64,000 nucleotides of DNA from a bacterium (GTDB lineage: Bacteria > Armatimonadota > UBA5829). Shown piece by piece: positions 28,364 to 35,979 of this stretch. The notes beneath the pieces are model-generated. The model saw only the letters and a list, made by a program, of their open reading frames with translations. It did not search any database and was not told the DNA's origin. Numbering within the stretch: the first letter of the stretch is position 1; each line of letters begins with the position of its first letter. The translations under genes were made by a program, and so were the position numbers. The DNA lies in assembly GCA_021371935.1 (NCBI GenBank), contig JAJFVF010000010.1:1-64000 (forward strand), given 5' to 3'.

Positions 28364-29220
28364 CGCTCCACCTCCGGTTTCAAGTCTGCATATGTAGCCG
28401 GCACATACCCGTTTGCAATTACATACTCTTTCAGCCTCGCGTCGAGCAGTGTCTGCATGTCGCCTTGATTTGGACCCTGTGGGTCGGTCCGTTCAGATGC
28501 GCATGGATGAAAGAATATCTCGACGCTCTGCGCACGTATTCTGCCCAGCATCCCAATCACATGATCGATTTTCATATCTCCGCTCATCATAGCCCCGATT
28601 GACATTTCACATGTCGATAAGCCACATTCCCTTAGCGTATTTTCTCCCATCCAGGCCAGATAACCATGTCCAATAGCCGTCACGATTTTCAGCACCAAAC
28701 GTGTGCGATCCACTTGCATATTGACCATCAGCGGGTCGTGCGGCAGCCTGATCCCATGTGCTCCGTATTGTTTTGCCATCTCGATCACTGTTGGAAGCAC
28801 TGCGGGGTGCATATGCAGATGTTGATGCCCATCAACGTGGGATAGAGGCAGCCCTGTTTGCGCGAAAGCATCGAACTGAGCCTCAACTTCCGATCTGATC
28901 TGTGCCTTTGCACGCCGGCTGAAGTAGTATTTGCATGCGCATGCGGCAGGATTATCGCCGAACCTGCCGCATTTATCGACGATATCCGGGATATATTTCC
29001 GATCGAGCATGCTGCGTGCATTACTCAGTGCAAGGTGTAGTCCCACTGCAAGCTGTGGATCGTTTTTGGCGATTATCACTGCTTTATCGAATGCATCCCC
29101 GGTCACCATAATGCTGGCGCTCGTAATCAGCCCTTCGCGGCGCACATGCGCGACGGCGGTGTTTACTCCATTTGATGCGCCGAAGTCATCGGCATTGATT
29201 ATCAGCAGTTTACGAAACAT
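28360..29220 (-). CDS. hpnK: YdjC/ChbG-type deacetylase HpnK
   Basis: 286 residues from ATG 29220 (an ATG 18 bp upstream is less likely). HpnK removes the acetyl group from the sugar added by HpnI, giving bacteriohopanetetrol glucosamine. The YdjC fold is seen as LLIINADDFGASNGVNTAV with the metal-binding Asp pair, GLHLALSNAR with the metal His, HVDGHQHLHMHPAV and EIFFHPCASE. It is upstream in a tight two-gene operon with hpnI. A chitooligosaccharide deacetylase role is the alternative. Confidence 0.82.
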   Translation of the reverse strand: MFRKLLIINADDFGASNGVNTAVAHVRREGLITSASIMVTGDAFDKAVIIAKNDPQLAVGLHLALSNARSMLDRKYIPDIVDKCGRFGDNPAACACKYYFSRRAKAQIRSEVEAQFDAFAQTGLPLSHVDGHQHLHMHPAVLPTVIEMAKQYGAHGIRLPHDPLMVNMQVDRTRLVLKIVTAIGHGYLAWMGENTLRECGLSTCEMSIGAMMSGDMKIDHVIGMLGRIRAQSVEIFFHPCASERTDPQGPNQGDMQTLLDARLKEYVIANGYVPATYADLKPEVER

Positions 29221-29332
29221 TTTTGTAATGCTACCCAAAAGCGGGGCTGTTTTTATTGCCGGGCTGTGATATAATGCACGTTAGGGTGCCGTAAAAGCAT
29301 CCTTTGCATCGTTCCGAGAGGGGAATGACGCA

Positions 29333-29432
29333 GCCATCCGCAGGAGTACGCGCGATGGCTATCATATTGTTAGGGATCGTGGCATGAGCCTGCGGCTCGC
29401 CACGAAGGGGACGAAAATAGTTCCCATTTTCG
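29333..29432 (+). promoter_or_regulatory. Structured 5' leader of the DegT aminotransferase gene
   Basis: Three consecutive hairpins: GCCATC/GATGGC (29333-29359), GTGGC-AT-GAGCC with GGCTC-GCCAC (29379-29403) and CGAAAAT/ATTTTCG (29412-29432). The last ends one base before the AAGGAGG ribosome site. TATAAT at 29270-29275 could start the transcript, but its -35 is poor. No known leader class recognised. Confidence 0.45.
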
Positions 29433-29444
29433 AAGGAGGAACAA

Positions 29445-30593
29445 ATGAAAGTACCTTTTTACGGCCACGTGCGTCAATACCACAACCTTAAGGCTGACAT
29501 CGATAAGGCGATTGTCGATGTGCTTGAAAGCGGCAAGTATACCATGGGCCCGGCAATGCAGAGCTTTGAAAAAGAGGCGGCAGCCTACATGGGTATGAAG
29601 CACTGTATCGGCCTCAATTCCGGCACAGACGCTCTCTGGCTGACATTCATTGCTTTGGGGATCGGCAAGGGCGACGAAGTTATCACCACATCCAACACAT
29701 TTTTTGCGACCGCCGAGGCCATCTGGCTGGTTGGCGCGACACCGGTCTTTGTAGACTGCGAAGCCGACACCCGCAACATAGATGTCACCAAGATCGAGGA
29801 GAAGATCACATCCAAGACCAAGGCAATCATTCCGGTCCACCTCTACGGCCAGCCGGCAAATATGCCCGAGATAGCAAAAATAGCCAAGAAGCATAATCTG
29901 CTTGTAGTCGAGGATTGCGCTCAGGCATTCGGTTCAAAGGGCGACACATTCAAGATCGGCGAGCTTTCCGATGCAGTCGCCACCAGTTTCATAACGGCCA
30001 AGAACCTCGGCACATTCGGTGACGGCGGCGCGGTCTTCACAAATCGTGACGACATCGTCGAGCCGATCCTCAAAATGCGCAATCATGGTTCCAACAAGCG
30101 TTCCCACCACAGCGTAGGCTGGAACAGCCGTCTGGACGATATTCATGCAGCCATCTTGAGTGTGAAGATCAAGCACATCGACGAGTTCAATGATAACAGA
30201 ATCAAATGGGCCAAGCTCTATGACAAGGAACTCGCCGGCACAAAGATCAAGCTGCCCTACGGCAAGCCCGGCTACAGGCACATTTATCACCTTTATGTGA
30301 TCGAGACAGCAGGCAGGGATGATCTTCAGGCGTTTCTGAACGAGAAGGGCATCACAGCTCTGACCAATTATCCGATCGCTATCCATGAGCAGGAAGGCTT
30401 CCCATTCGGACCCGAGCAGGGCTGGCCATATGCGGGCGGCGATCCGAAGCCGGTTCTGCCTGAAACAGAGAAGAACTCTGCAAACTGTCTCACCCTGCCG
30501 ATCTATCCCGAGCTTACTGAGGAAGAGGTCAAGTATGTGGCCGCAGCAGTGCTCGAATGGGAAAAAGGCCCGGGCGCGAAGTATTTCAAATAA
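29445..30593 (+). CDS. DegT/DnrJ/EryC1/StrS-family PLP aminotransferase
   Basis: 382 residues. Sugar aminotransferases of this family turn keto-sugar nucleotides into amino sugars for surface polysaccharide or antibiotics. N-terminal VPFYGHVRQYHNL and the hallmark GLNSGTDALWLTF are present. The PLP-contacting Asp is in VVEDCAQAFGS and the Schiff-base Lys is in ITAKNLGTFGDGG. NHGSNKRSHHSVGWNSRLDD is the typical C-terminal contact loop. Strong AAGGAGG ribosome site. The Gfo/Idh oxidoreductase 208 bp downstream could make its keto substrate. Confidence 0.92.
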   Translation: MKVPFYGHVRQYHNLKADIDKAIVDVLESGKYTMGPAMQSFEKEAAAYMGMKHCIGLNSGTDALWLTFIALGIGKGDEVITTSNTFFATAEAIWLVGATPVFVDCEADTRNIDVTKIEEKITSKTKAIIPVHLYGQPANMPEIAKIAKKHNLLVVEDCAQAFGSKGDTFKIGELSDAVATSFITAKNLGTFGDGGAVFTNRDDIVEPILKMRNHGSNKRSHHSVGWNSRLDDIHAAILSVKIKHIDEFNDNRIKWAKLYDKELAGTKIKLPYGKPGYRHIYHLYVIETAGRDDLQAFLNEKGITALTNYPIAIHEQEGFPFGPEQGWPYAGGDPKPVLPETEKNSANCLTLPIYPELTEEEVKYVAAAVLEWEKGPGAKYFK

Positions 30594-30602
30594 TGGTTAT
30601 CG

Positions 30603-30662
30603 GTTGGCAGTTTGCAGTCACCGGAGCCTACGACTCCGCGGTTGATAGTTGAAACTGCCAAC
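30603..30662 (+). repeat. Inverted repeat between the DegT and Gfo/Idh genes
   Basis: GTTGGCAGTTT (30603-30613) and AAACTGCCAAC (30652-30662) are perfect 11-bp arms; inside them CGGAG and CTCCG pair too. A stem without a T run, so a repeat or RNA-stability element is more likely than a terminator. Confidence 0.6.
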
Positions 30663-30747
30663 TGCCGACAGGAGAAGATAACGACGATGGTCGGGGGTAT
30701 TCTTGCCCCCGACCCACTTAACACTTCCTACCGAGCGGTGACAGGTC

Positions 30748-30783
30748 CGGGCTCTTCGCTTTCCACTCTCCGCTCTCTGCTGT
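30748..30783 (+). repeat. CTCTCCACTCTCC-type simple repeat
   Basis: TTTCCACTCTCCGCTCTCTG just before the Gfo/Idh start; similar text stands before the genes at 39760 and 41798. Confidence 0.5.
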
Positions 30784-30801
30784 TTTCAACGGAGGAACCA
30801 A

Positions 30802-31827
30802 ATGTCTCAAGTCTATACAGTGGGCATCGCCGGGCTCGGCAAGCGCGGCAAGGTCCATGCTGACGTTTTCTATAAAAATCCCAGGTTCAAGGTTGTCGGT
30901 TTGGCCGATGTGGATTCAGGCAGAATAGCGGATGCGGCTGCTCTGTGCGGCAATCCCGAAGGTTTTGATGATGCGGGCAAAATGCTTGCGGCCACAAAGC
31001 CCGACATTTTCTGCTTCTGCACACCGCCGACTGTTCGTCTGCCGTTAATCAAGCTGGGCTGTGAGAACGGCGTAAAGCTGATCGCATACGAAAAGCCGAT
31101 GGCGACCAATATGACTGAAGCCATCGAGATGAAAAAAGTTCTTGATGCTGCCGGTGTAAAGTCTGTTCAGAGCCATCAGCGCAAATATAACATCCAGTTC
31201 GTAAAGTGCAAAGAAGTTGTCGACAGCGGCGCACTGGGTCGAATTCACACGATCTACGGCACCGGCACCGGCTGGATGATGCACCTTGCGACCCACATTG
31301 CCGACTACATCCGCTGGTTCAACGGCGGAAATGAGGTTGAGTGGGTAGTAGGCCAGGCATTTGGCCGCGAGAAGCTCACAGACAACCATCCCAGCCCGGA
31401 TTACCTGGGCGGGTTCATTCAGTTTGTCAACGGCGTGCGCGGCATAATGGAGGTCGGCGAGGTAGCTCCCGACGTGCCTGAAGTCGAGTATTGGTGGCGC
31501 AAGGTCCGGTTCATCATCCAGGGCACTGAGGGCTTTGCTGAAGTGCATGTAGGCGGCGGCTGGCGAGCGGTCACCAAGAGCCGCGGAGCCGAGGGTTCCG
31601 ATGAGGGCACATGGGATGCCGACCACGAGCAGGTCCCGTATATCGAGGATATAGCCTTATGGCTTGACGGCACAAAAGTGCATCCTTGCAATGGCGAGGA
31701 CGGCTACAAGGACCAGGAGATCATGTGCGGTCTGATGCGCTCGGCCATAGAGCGAAAGAAGATCGACTTCCCTCTGGGACCAGGCGAGCCTGAGCTTGAG
31801 GGTCTGGCAAAAGTACTGCCCGAATAA
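30802..31827 (+). CDS. Gfo/Idh/MocA-family NAD(P)-dependent oxidoreductase
   Basis: 341 residues. It oxidises or reduces a sugar or cyclitol hydroxyl with NAD(P). The Rossmann motif is GIAGLGKRGKVHADVF, the conserved catalytic Lys is in AYEKPMATNMTEA, and the C-terminal sheet domain starts near HQRKYNIQF, with GTGTGWMMHLATHIADYIRW corresponding to the substrate loop. GGAGGAACC precedes the ATG. Expected partner of the upstream DegT enzyme for an amino sugar, though the 208-bp gap allows separate transcription. Confidence 0.9.
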   Translation: MSQVYTVGIAGLGKRGKVHADVFYKNPRFKVVGLADVDSGRIADAAALCGNPEGFDDAGKMLAATKPDIFCFCTPPTVRLPLIKLGCENGVKLIAYEKPMATNMTEAIEMKKVLDAAGVKSVQSHQRKYNIQFVKCKEVVDSGALGRIHTIYGTGTGWMMHLATHIADYIRWFNGGNEVEWVVGQAFGREKLTDNHPSPDYLGGFIQFVNGVRGIMEVGEVAPDVPEVEYWWRKVRFIIQGTEGFAEVHVGGGWRAVTKSRGAEGSDEGTWDADHEQVPYIEDIALWLDGTKVHPCNGEDGYKDQEIMCGLMRSAIERKKIDFPLGPGEPELEGLAKVLPE

Positions 31828-31949
31828 ATAAGTAGTCAATAATAATCAGGGAGCCGCTTCATATTGAGGCGGCTCCAATATAAATCGGTATCCGGGACCT
31901 TTCGCTGGTTTTTTGTTAAGCACAAGATTACTGCAATGATGAACAGACT

Positions 31950-31974
31950 GGGAGGGCGAGGCTCCCGCCGAGCC
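31950..31974 (+). repeat. Dispersed repeat family A, copy 2
   Basis: GGGAGGGCGAGGCTCCCG then CCGAGCC: the consensus form. It ends 16 bp before the GNAT start codon, so it lies in the leader of that gene. Confidence 0.95.
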
Positions 31975-31990
31975 ACATCAGGACGCTTTG

Positions 31991-32560
31991 ATGGAAAATA
32001 TTCCAATCGCAATGTCGCGAGAAAACCTGGACAACATTCCAGATTATCCTCTTCCTCCGGGATGCAAATTTCGATTTTTCAAGCGTGGCGAGGAGCTTGT
32101 ATGGGCGCAGATTCAGGTAAATGTGGGCGCATTTGAGAGCATTGAGCAGGCGATGGAGCGTTTCAATAAAGATTTCGCGCCGCACATGGACGAGTTCGAG
32201 CAGCGCTGTGTTTTCCTAGTGGAGGAAACTACGGGTCAGGTAATCGGCAGTACAATCGCCTGGTATCACCCCGACCGTGAGGGTGATGATCGTGGGCGCA
32301 TCCACTGGGTTGTAATAATTCCCGAATTTCAAGGCCGCAAGCTCGCGAAACCCATGCTTGCCGAGGCCATGCGTCTTCTCAGAGCATGCCATCACAAGAA
32401 AGTGCATCTCTGGAGCATGACCACAGCCCAAAAAGCCATCAATATGTACCTGGATTTCGGGTTTGTCCCGGCGAATGTATCTGAGAGATTTGAAGAGGCA
32501 TGGGGCGCCCTGGCTGAAGCGCTCGGACACCCCATATTAGAGCCTTACAAACTGAAGTGA
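31991..32560 (+). CDS. GNAT family N-acetyltransferase
   Basis: 189 residues from ATG 31991; a TTG directly before it is also in frame. Acetyl-CoA dependent transfer to an amine. The GNAT core spans about 70-165: VFLVEETTGQVIGSTIAWYH, then motif A IHWVVIIPEFQGRKLAKPML, and motif B with INMYLDFGFVPA. Acceptor unknown. No strong ribosome site; a repeat copy occupies the leader. Convergent with hydG, 7 bp away. Confidence 0.85.
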   Translation: MENIPIAMSRENLDNIPDYPLPPGCKFRFFKRGEELVWAQIQVNVGAFESIEQAMERFNKDFAPHMDEFEQRCVFLVEETTGQVIGSTIAWYHPDREGDDRGRIHWVVIIPEFQGRKLAKPMLAEAMRLLRACHHKKVHLWSMTTAQKAINMYLDFGFVPANVSERFEEAWGALAEALGHPILEPYKLK

Positions 32561-32567
32561 AAGGTTT

Positions 32568-33989
32568 TCAGAACCTGAAATCTCTCTCACCAGCGCGAAT
32601 TCTTTCCAGATACTCGTTGGCCTTTGCACGTACCTTGGGGTTCGGTATTTCGGCCATTTCTTTGTCAATCACCTTTTTACCCAGCTCACGGAGTTCATCA
32701 TCTCCATAGTCGTCAAGATACTCCTGCAGAGTAAGGATTGCATTTGGCTGGCACATGTTCTGAATCTGGCCTGTTTTTGCGAACCTCATGAACCTGTCGC
32801 CTGTGCGGCCTTCACGATAGCATGCGGTGCAATAGCTCGGTATATAACCGTCTCGAATCAGGTCTTTGAGCATCTCAGTAGGCGACCTGCGGTCTTCCGG
32901 CTCAAACTGCGGTATTTCGTCTTCAAATCCCAGCTTTGCGGCATTCGCATATCCGCCGACACCGGTGCACGACCCGGCGCTCACCTGCGATATTCCGAGC
33001 GCGATGACTTCGTCACGATAGCCCTTCGGTTCACGTGTAGAGAGTATCATCCCCGTATACGGAGTAGCCAGCCTCAGTATGGCGACAATTTGTTTGAATT
33101 CTTCATCGCTCACCAGATACGGGAAATCTTCGGCATTGACGCCCTCGGCTTTGCGTATTCGGCAGGAGGAGTAGGTATGCGGCCCAACTCCAAATCTGGC
33201 TTCCAGATGCTCGGCGTGCATCAGCAGTCCGGTCACTTCATATTTCCAGTCGTGCAAACCGTATAATACTCCAAGCCCCACATCGTCTATTCCACCGAGC
33301 ATCGCTCTATCGTGGGCTTCGGTATGATATTCATAGTTGCGCTTGGGTCCGGCCAAGTGGAATTTCAGGTAAGTCGGCTTGTGATATGTCTCCTGGAAGA
33401 GCACGTAAGTGCCGATGCCGGCAGCCTTAAGCTTTTTATAGTCTTCGACAGTTGTCGCGGCGATATTCACATTTATACGCCGTATCGAACCGTTATCGAA
33501 CTTGAGTGAGTAGATCGTTTTAATGCAATCGAGCACATATTCAATCGGGCAGTTTACGGGGTCCTCACCGGTCTCCAGTGCCAGACGCTTGTGACCCATA
33601 CTCTCCAACAGCTTTACTTCGCGCGCAAGCTCTTCCTGGTTGAGTTTATGGCGCTTGAATGTATGGTCATGATTATAGCCGCAATAAGCGCATCGATTAA
33701 CGCAGTAGTCAGACACATACAGCGGCGCGAACATGACGATTCTTCGGCCGTATATGTGTTCTTTGACTTTTCGAGCCAGTGCATAGATTTCTTCCATAAT
33801 CTCAGGCGAACTTACATTACAGAGCACAGCCGCTTCTCGATGCGTCAGTCCCTTGAAATCAGCTGCTTTGGCCAGAATTTCCCTGATCCGCACGATATCG
33901 TCTGCCTGCGCGCGTCCCTGCGCGAGAGTCTCCTCTATCTCATCATGACTTATAAACTCATTGGAATCATTGGATTTCGGATCATACAT
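32568..33989 (-). CDS. hydG: [FeFe]-hydrogenase H-cluster maturase HydG
   Basis: 473 residues, full length. This radical SAM tyrosine lyase makes CO and cyanide for the hydrogenase H-cluster. The SAM cluster motif is Cys96-x3-Cys100-x2-Cys103 (CVNRCAYC). The C-terminal auxiliary cluster motif is CTAC followed 22 residues later by Cys (CX2CX22C), which separates HydG from ThiH. Also typical: GIGTYVLFQETYHKPTYLKF and GVGPHTYSSCRIR. It is preceded 4 bp away by the TM1266-type regulator and a structured leader. Genes for HydE, HydF and the hydrogenase itself are not in the window. Confidence 0.96.
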   Translation of the reverse strand: MYDPKSNDSNEFISHDEIEETLAQGRAQADDIVRIREILAKAADFKGLTHREAAVLCNVSSPEIMEEIYALARKVKEHIYGRRIVMFAPLYVSDYCVNRCAYCGYNHDHTFKRHKLNQEELAREVKLLESMGHKRLALETGEDPVNCPIEYVLDCIKTIYSLKFDNGSIRRINVNIAATTVEDYKKLKAAGIGTYVLFQETYHKPTYLKFHLAGPKRNYEYHTEAHDRAMLGGIDDVGLGVLYGLHDWKYEVTGLLMHAEHLEARFGVGPHTYSSCRIRKAEGVNAEDFPYLVSDEEFKQIVAILRLATPYTGMILSTREPKGYRDEVIALGISQVSAGSCTGVGGYANAAKLGFEDEIPQFEPEDRRSPTEMLKDLIRDGYIPSYCTACYREGRTGDRFMRFAKTGQIQNMCQPNAILTLQEYLDDYGDDELRELGKKVIDKEMAEIPNPKVRAKANEYLERIRAGERDFRF

Positions 33990-33993
33990 AACA

Positions 33994-34245
33994 CTACCTC
34001 GTTTCTTTTGCCAGAGCTGTCTTCACCGATACGTTTCGCACCCTGCCGAGCCTGCCGGTGAGCGCGCTTATTTCATCACCAGTCCCGTCTACTATTATTG
34101 ATATTACTGACACTCCGCGTTCCTTATACGGCACGCCCATTCGGCCTACAATGATGCCGGAGAACTCATGGAGTACTGCGTTCACCTCTTCAGCCGCCGA
34201 AATATCTTCGACTATAATTCCTACCACGCCAATACGCTTGTCCAT
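33994..34245 (-). CDS. TM1266-family iron-only hydrogenase system regulator
   Basis: 83 residues from ATG 34245, which directly follows AGGTGGTGAGT. An ACT-like alpha/beta fold: RIGVVGIIVEDISAAEEVNA, then IIVGRMGVPYKERGVSVISI and IVDGTGDEISALTGRLGRV. The family is named for its link to [FeFe]-hydrogenase gene sets and is assumed to sense a ligand; direct DNA binding is unproven. It is the first gene of the hydG unit, 4 bp upstream. Confidence 0.92.
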   Translation of the reverse strand: MDKRIGVVGIIVEDISAAEEVNAVLHEFSGIIVGRMGVPYKERGVSVISIIVDGTGDEISALTGRLGRVRNVSVKTALAKETR

Positions 34246-34255
34246 ACTCACCACC

Positions 34256-34331
34256 TAACCAGGATTATGCGCTTCACGCATAATCTTGGGCTCCAAGAGC
34301 ATCATTCACGCTCTCGTGAATAATGCAGACT
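34256..34331. repeat. Hairpin repeat family B, complete copy in the hydG leader
   Basis: Hairpin 1: CCAGGATTATGCG (34259-34271) with CGCATAATCTTGG (34277-34289), one G-T pair. Hairpin 2: GCATCATTCACG (34299-34310) with CGTGAATAATGC (34315-34326), one G-T pair. It lies between the leader terminator and the TM1266-type start, so it is transcribed whenever the terminator is read through. Confidence 0.92.
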
Positions 34332-34335
34332 AAAC

Positions 34336-34367
34336 AAAAAAGCCCTCTCGCAGATCAGCAAGAAGGC
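34336..34367 (-). terminator. Leader terminator upstream of TM1266-hydG
   Basis: On the minus strand GCCTTCTTGC and GCGAGAGGGC pair over 10 bp (two G-U), 6-nt loop, followed directly by six T. The left arm also belongs to an alternative 7-bp pairing, GAAGGCG with CGCCTTC (34401-34407 with 34362-34368), which would prevent it. Confidence 0.85.
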
Positions 34368-34480
34368 GTATTTGATCGTTCAAATATTAAACGCATAACG
34401 CGCCTTCCCGCTTGGGCTTATCGGCCTTGCGGTCGGGTAATTTATTCAAACCGGCGGTGGAACTAGTCCCATCGCCCGTC
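34336..34480 (-). ncRNA. Candidate riboswitch-like leader RNA of the hydG unit
   Basis: From the predicted start near 34480 the RNA can form a 13-position imperfect stem (ACGGGCGATGGGA facing TTCCACCGCCGGT, two mismatches, CUAG loop). A second stem follows, CCGC/GCGG enclosing GGC/GCC, and then a 7-bp antiterminator with an inner hairpin (ATTTGA/TCAAAT) and the mutually exclusive terminator. This is how transcriptional riboswitches are built. It does not match the riboswitch classes I know (FMN, TPP, cobalamin, SAM, THF, ZTP, fluoride, Moco, NiCo). The ligand is unknown; a protein-bound attenuator is possible. Confidence 0.6.
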
Positions 34481-34486
34481 AGTTAG

Positions 34487-34516
34487 ATTCTATATCTATA
34501 TGCCGCATATTGTCAA
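34487..34516 (-). promoter_or_regulatory. Promoter of the TM1266-hydG leader
   Basis: Minus-strand TTGACA (34511-34516), 18-bp spacer, TAGAAT (34487-34492). The -35 overlaps the stop codon of the preceding Nudix gene, so the unit has its own promoter right after that operon. Confidence 0.85.
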
Positions 34517-34920
34517 GAGTTAAACGTTGAGGCAAAAATTTTTGCAATCGGCTTGAACTGATCGCATATATCCGCTTTTTCGAGTTCATTAGGATAGACC
34601 CAAAGAAAGTCGTCATGCTCGTCGCTGAGTGCGACTGTGCCTGATTCTGTTCGACCCTCAAGCAGCAGATATATAATCCGGTTGGACGGCGATTCGGACT
34701 GTGCCGATCCCACGAGCTTATCGATTGCGACTTTCAATCCTGTTTCTTCGGTGACCTCACGTATCAGAGCCTGATCGAACGCCTCGCCCACATCCAGCTT
34801 GCCACCTGGAAAGTCCCATTTGCCGGGGTTATTTTTTGAGTCCATCGATCTTTTCAGCAGCAGACATCGTCCCATATCGTCTCTGATTATCATTTTGACC
34901 GACAGCGCAAACGGCTTCAT
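34513..34920 (-). CDS. Nudix hydrolase (MutT-like)
   Basis: 135 residues from ATG 34920; the much longer frame to 35229 runs through the glycosyltransferase gene and is rejected. Nudix box GGKLDVGEAFDQALIREVTE then ETGLKV is complete. The start KPFALSVKMIIRDDMGRCLL fits MutT-like enzymes that clean oxidised or modified nucleotides. The ATG overlaps the stop of the glycosyltransferase gene by 4 nt (ATGA), third gene of the operon. Confidence 0.9.
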   Translation of the reverse strand: MKPFALSVKMIIRDDMGRCLLLKRSMDSKNNPGKWDFPGGKLDVGEAFDQALIREVTEETGLKVAIDKLVGSAQSESPSNRIIYLLLEGRTESGTVALSDEHDDFLWVYPNELEKADICDQFKPIAKIFASTFNS

Positions 34921-35975
34921 TTCGTGTAATCCTCGAGTATCGAACAGACCGCCTTGATCTGTTTCTTGAGATCGAAACAGCTTTCCGCCCTCGATCTGCC
35001 TGCTTTGCCCATGCCTTCGGCAGCAGACTTGTCTGCAATCAGCTTTCCCATGGCTTCGGCTATCTGTTGAGGATTGTTCGCGGGAACCAAGATGCCTGTT
35101 TCGCCTGATACTACTATCTCCGGCAGCCCACCTATGTTTGTAGCGATAACAGGACGCGATAGAGCCATAGCCTCCACTGCCGCCAGTCCAAAACCTTCCT
35201 TTAGTGATGGCACGATGACCGCGTCGCATGCGGACATCAGAGGCTTAACGTCAGCATTAAACCCTTTGAACTCGACATTATCCGCAACTCCGAGTGCCTG
35301 CGCAGCGCCAATCAGCTCATCGCGAGTCTTTCCGTCCCCTACGATCATCAACCAAGCGCTCGGACAGGTTTTCGAGAGGATAAACATCGCCTCTATTGCG
35401 CTGCGCTGACCCTTCTCTTCCGAGAGCCTGCCAAATATCCCAAAGACGGGAGTTGTTTCTTCATAACCCTGAGCGCGTTTTGCCTCTGCGAGCGGAACCG
35501 GACTGAACCTGGTCAAATCGACTCCATTGTGGACCACATGCACTCTGTCCGGGTTCAAACCCTGCGTGCAAAGATGCTTTTTGACGGCCTCAGATACAGC
35601 AATCACTGCAGTGGAATATTTGAAGCATGTCGCAGTGTTCAACCCATGCACATGAGCCACCGACGGCACTCCAGCCAGCTTTGCAGCGAAAGCTCCGAGC
35701 AGGCTTGCAGTCGAGAGATGAGTGTGGATGATGTCTATATGGTGCGAGCGTATCAGCAATGCCAGGCGGATTACGGTCATCGGGTCGAACTTGCCGTGAG
35801 TTTTCCAATTGAAGCTCGATATACCCCGGTCGGCTGCATATTTGACGAACGGCCTGCCCGAGGGGACAAACAACTCAATATCGATATCGAGTCTGGAGAG
35901 TTCATCGCATAAGTCGGCAACATATACTTCCGCGCCGCCGATCCGTGATGGTGTTATCGCCTCCAGCACTCTCAT
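34917..35975 (-). CDS. Glycosyltransferase family 4
   Basis: 352 residues, GT-B fold. It adds a sugar from a nucleotide sugar to a lipid or polysaccharide at the inner face of the membrane. The N-terminal domain begins VLEAITPSRIGGAEVYVADL. The C-terminal nucleotide-binding domain has VFGIFGRLSEEKGQRSAIEA and the E-x7-E motif (EGFGLAAVE). No signal or membrane helix. It sits 4 bp after the polysaccharide deacetylase gene, so a joint role in surface glycan making is likely. Product unknown. Confidence 0.92.
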   Translation of the reverse strand: MRVLEAITPSRIGGAEVYVADLCDELSRLDIDIELFVPSGRPFVKYAADRGISSFNWKTHGKFDPMTVIRLALLIRSHHIDIIHTHLSTASLLGAFAAKLAGVPSVAHVHGLNTATCFKYSTAVIAVSEAVKKHLCTQGLNPDRVHVVHNGVDLTRFSPVPLAEAKRAQGYEETTPVFGIFGRLSEEKGQRSAIEAMFILSKTCPSAWLMIVGDGKTRDELIGAAQALGVADNVEFKGFNADVKPLMSACDAVIVPSLKEGFGLAAVEAMALSRPVIATNIGGLPEIVVSGETGILVPANNPQQIAEAMGKLIADKSAAEGMGKAGRSRAESCFDLKKQIKAVCSILEDYTK

Positions 35976-35979
35976 AGGC

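Noticed and set aside
34400-34490. Plus-strand text ACCGGCGGT followed by AGTCC, like part of an FMN riboswitch
   Set aside because: The second half of the RFN element is missing, no plus-strand gene follows, and the promoter and terminator belong to the minus strand.
34921-35229. N-terminal extension of the Nudix protein
   Set aside because: It would overlap the glycosyltransferase in another frame; the ATGA overlap gives the natural start at 34920.
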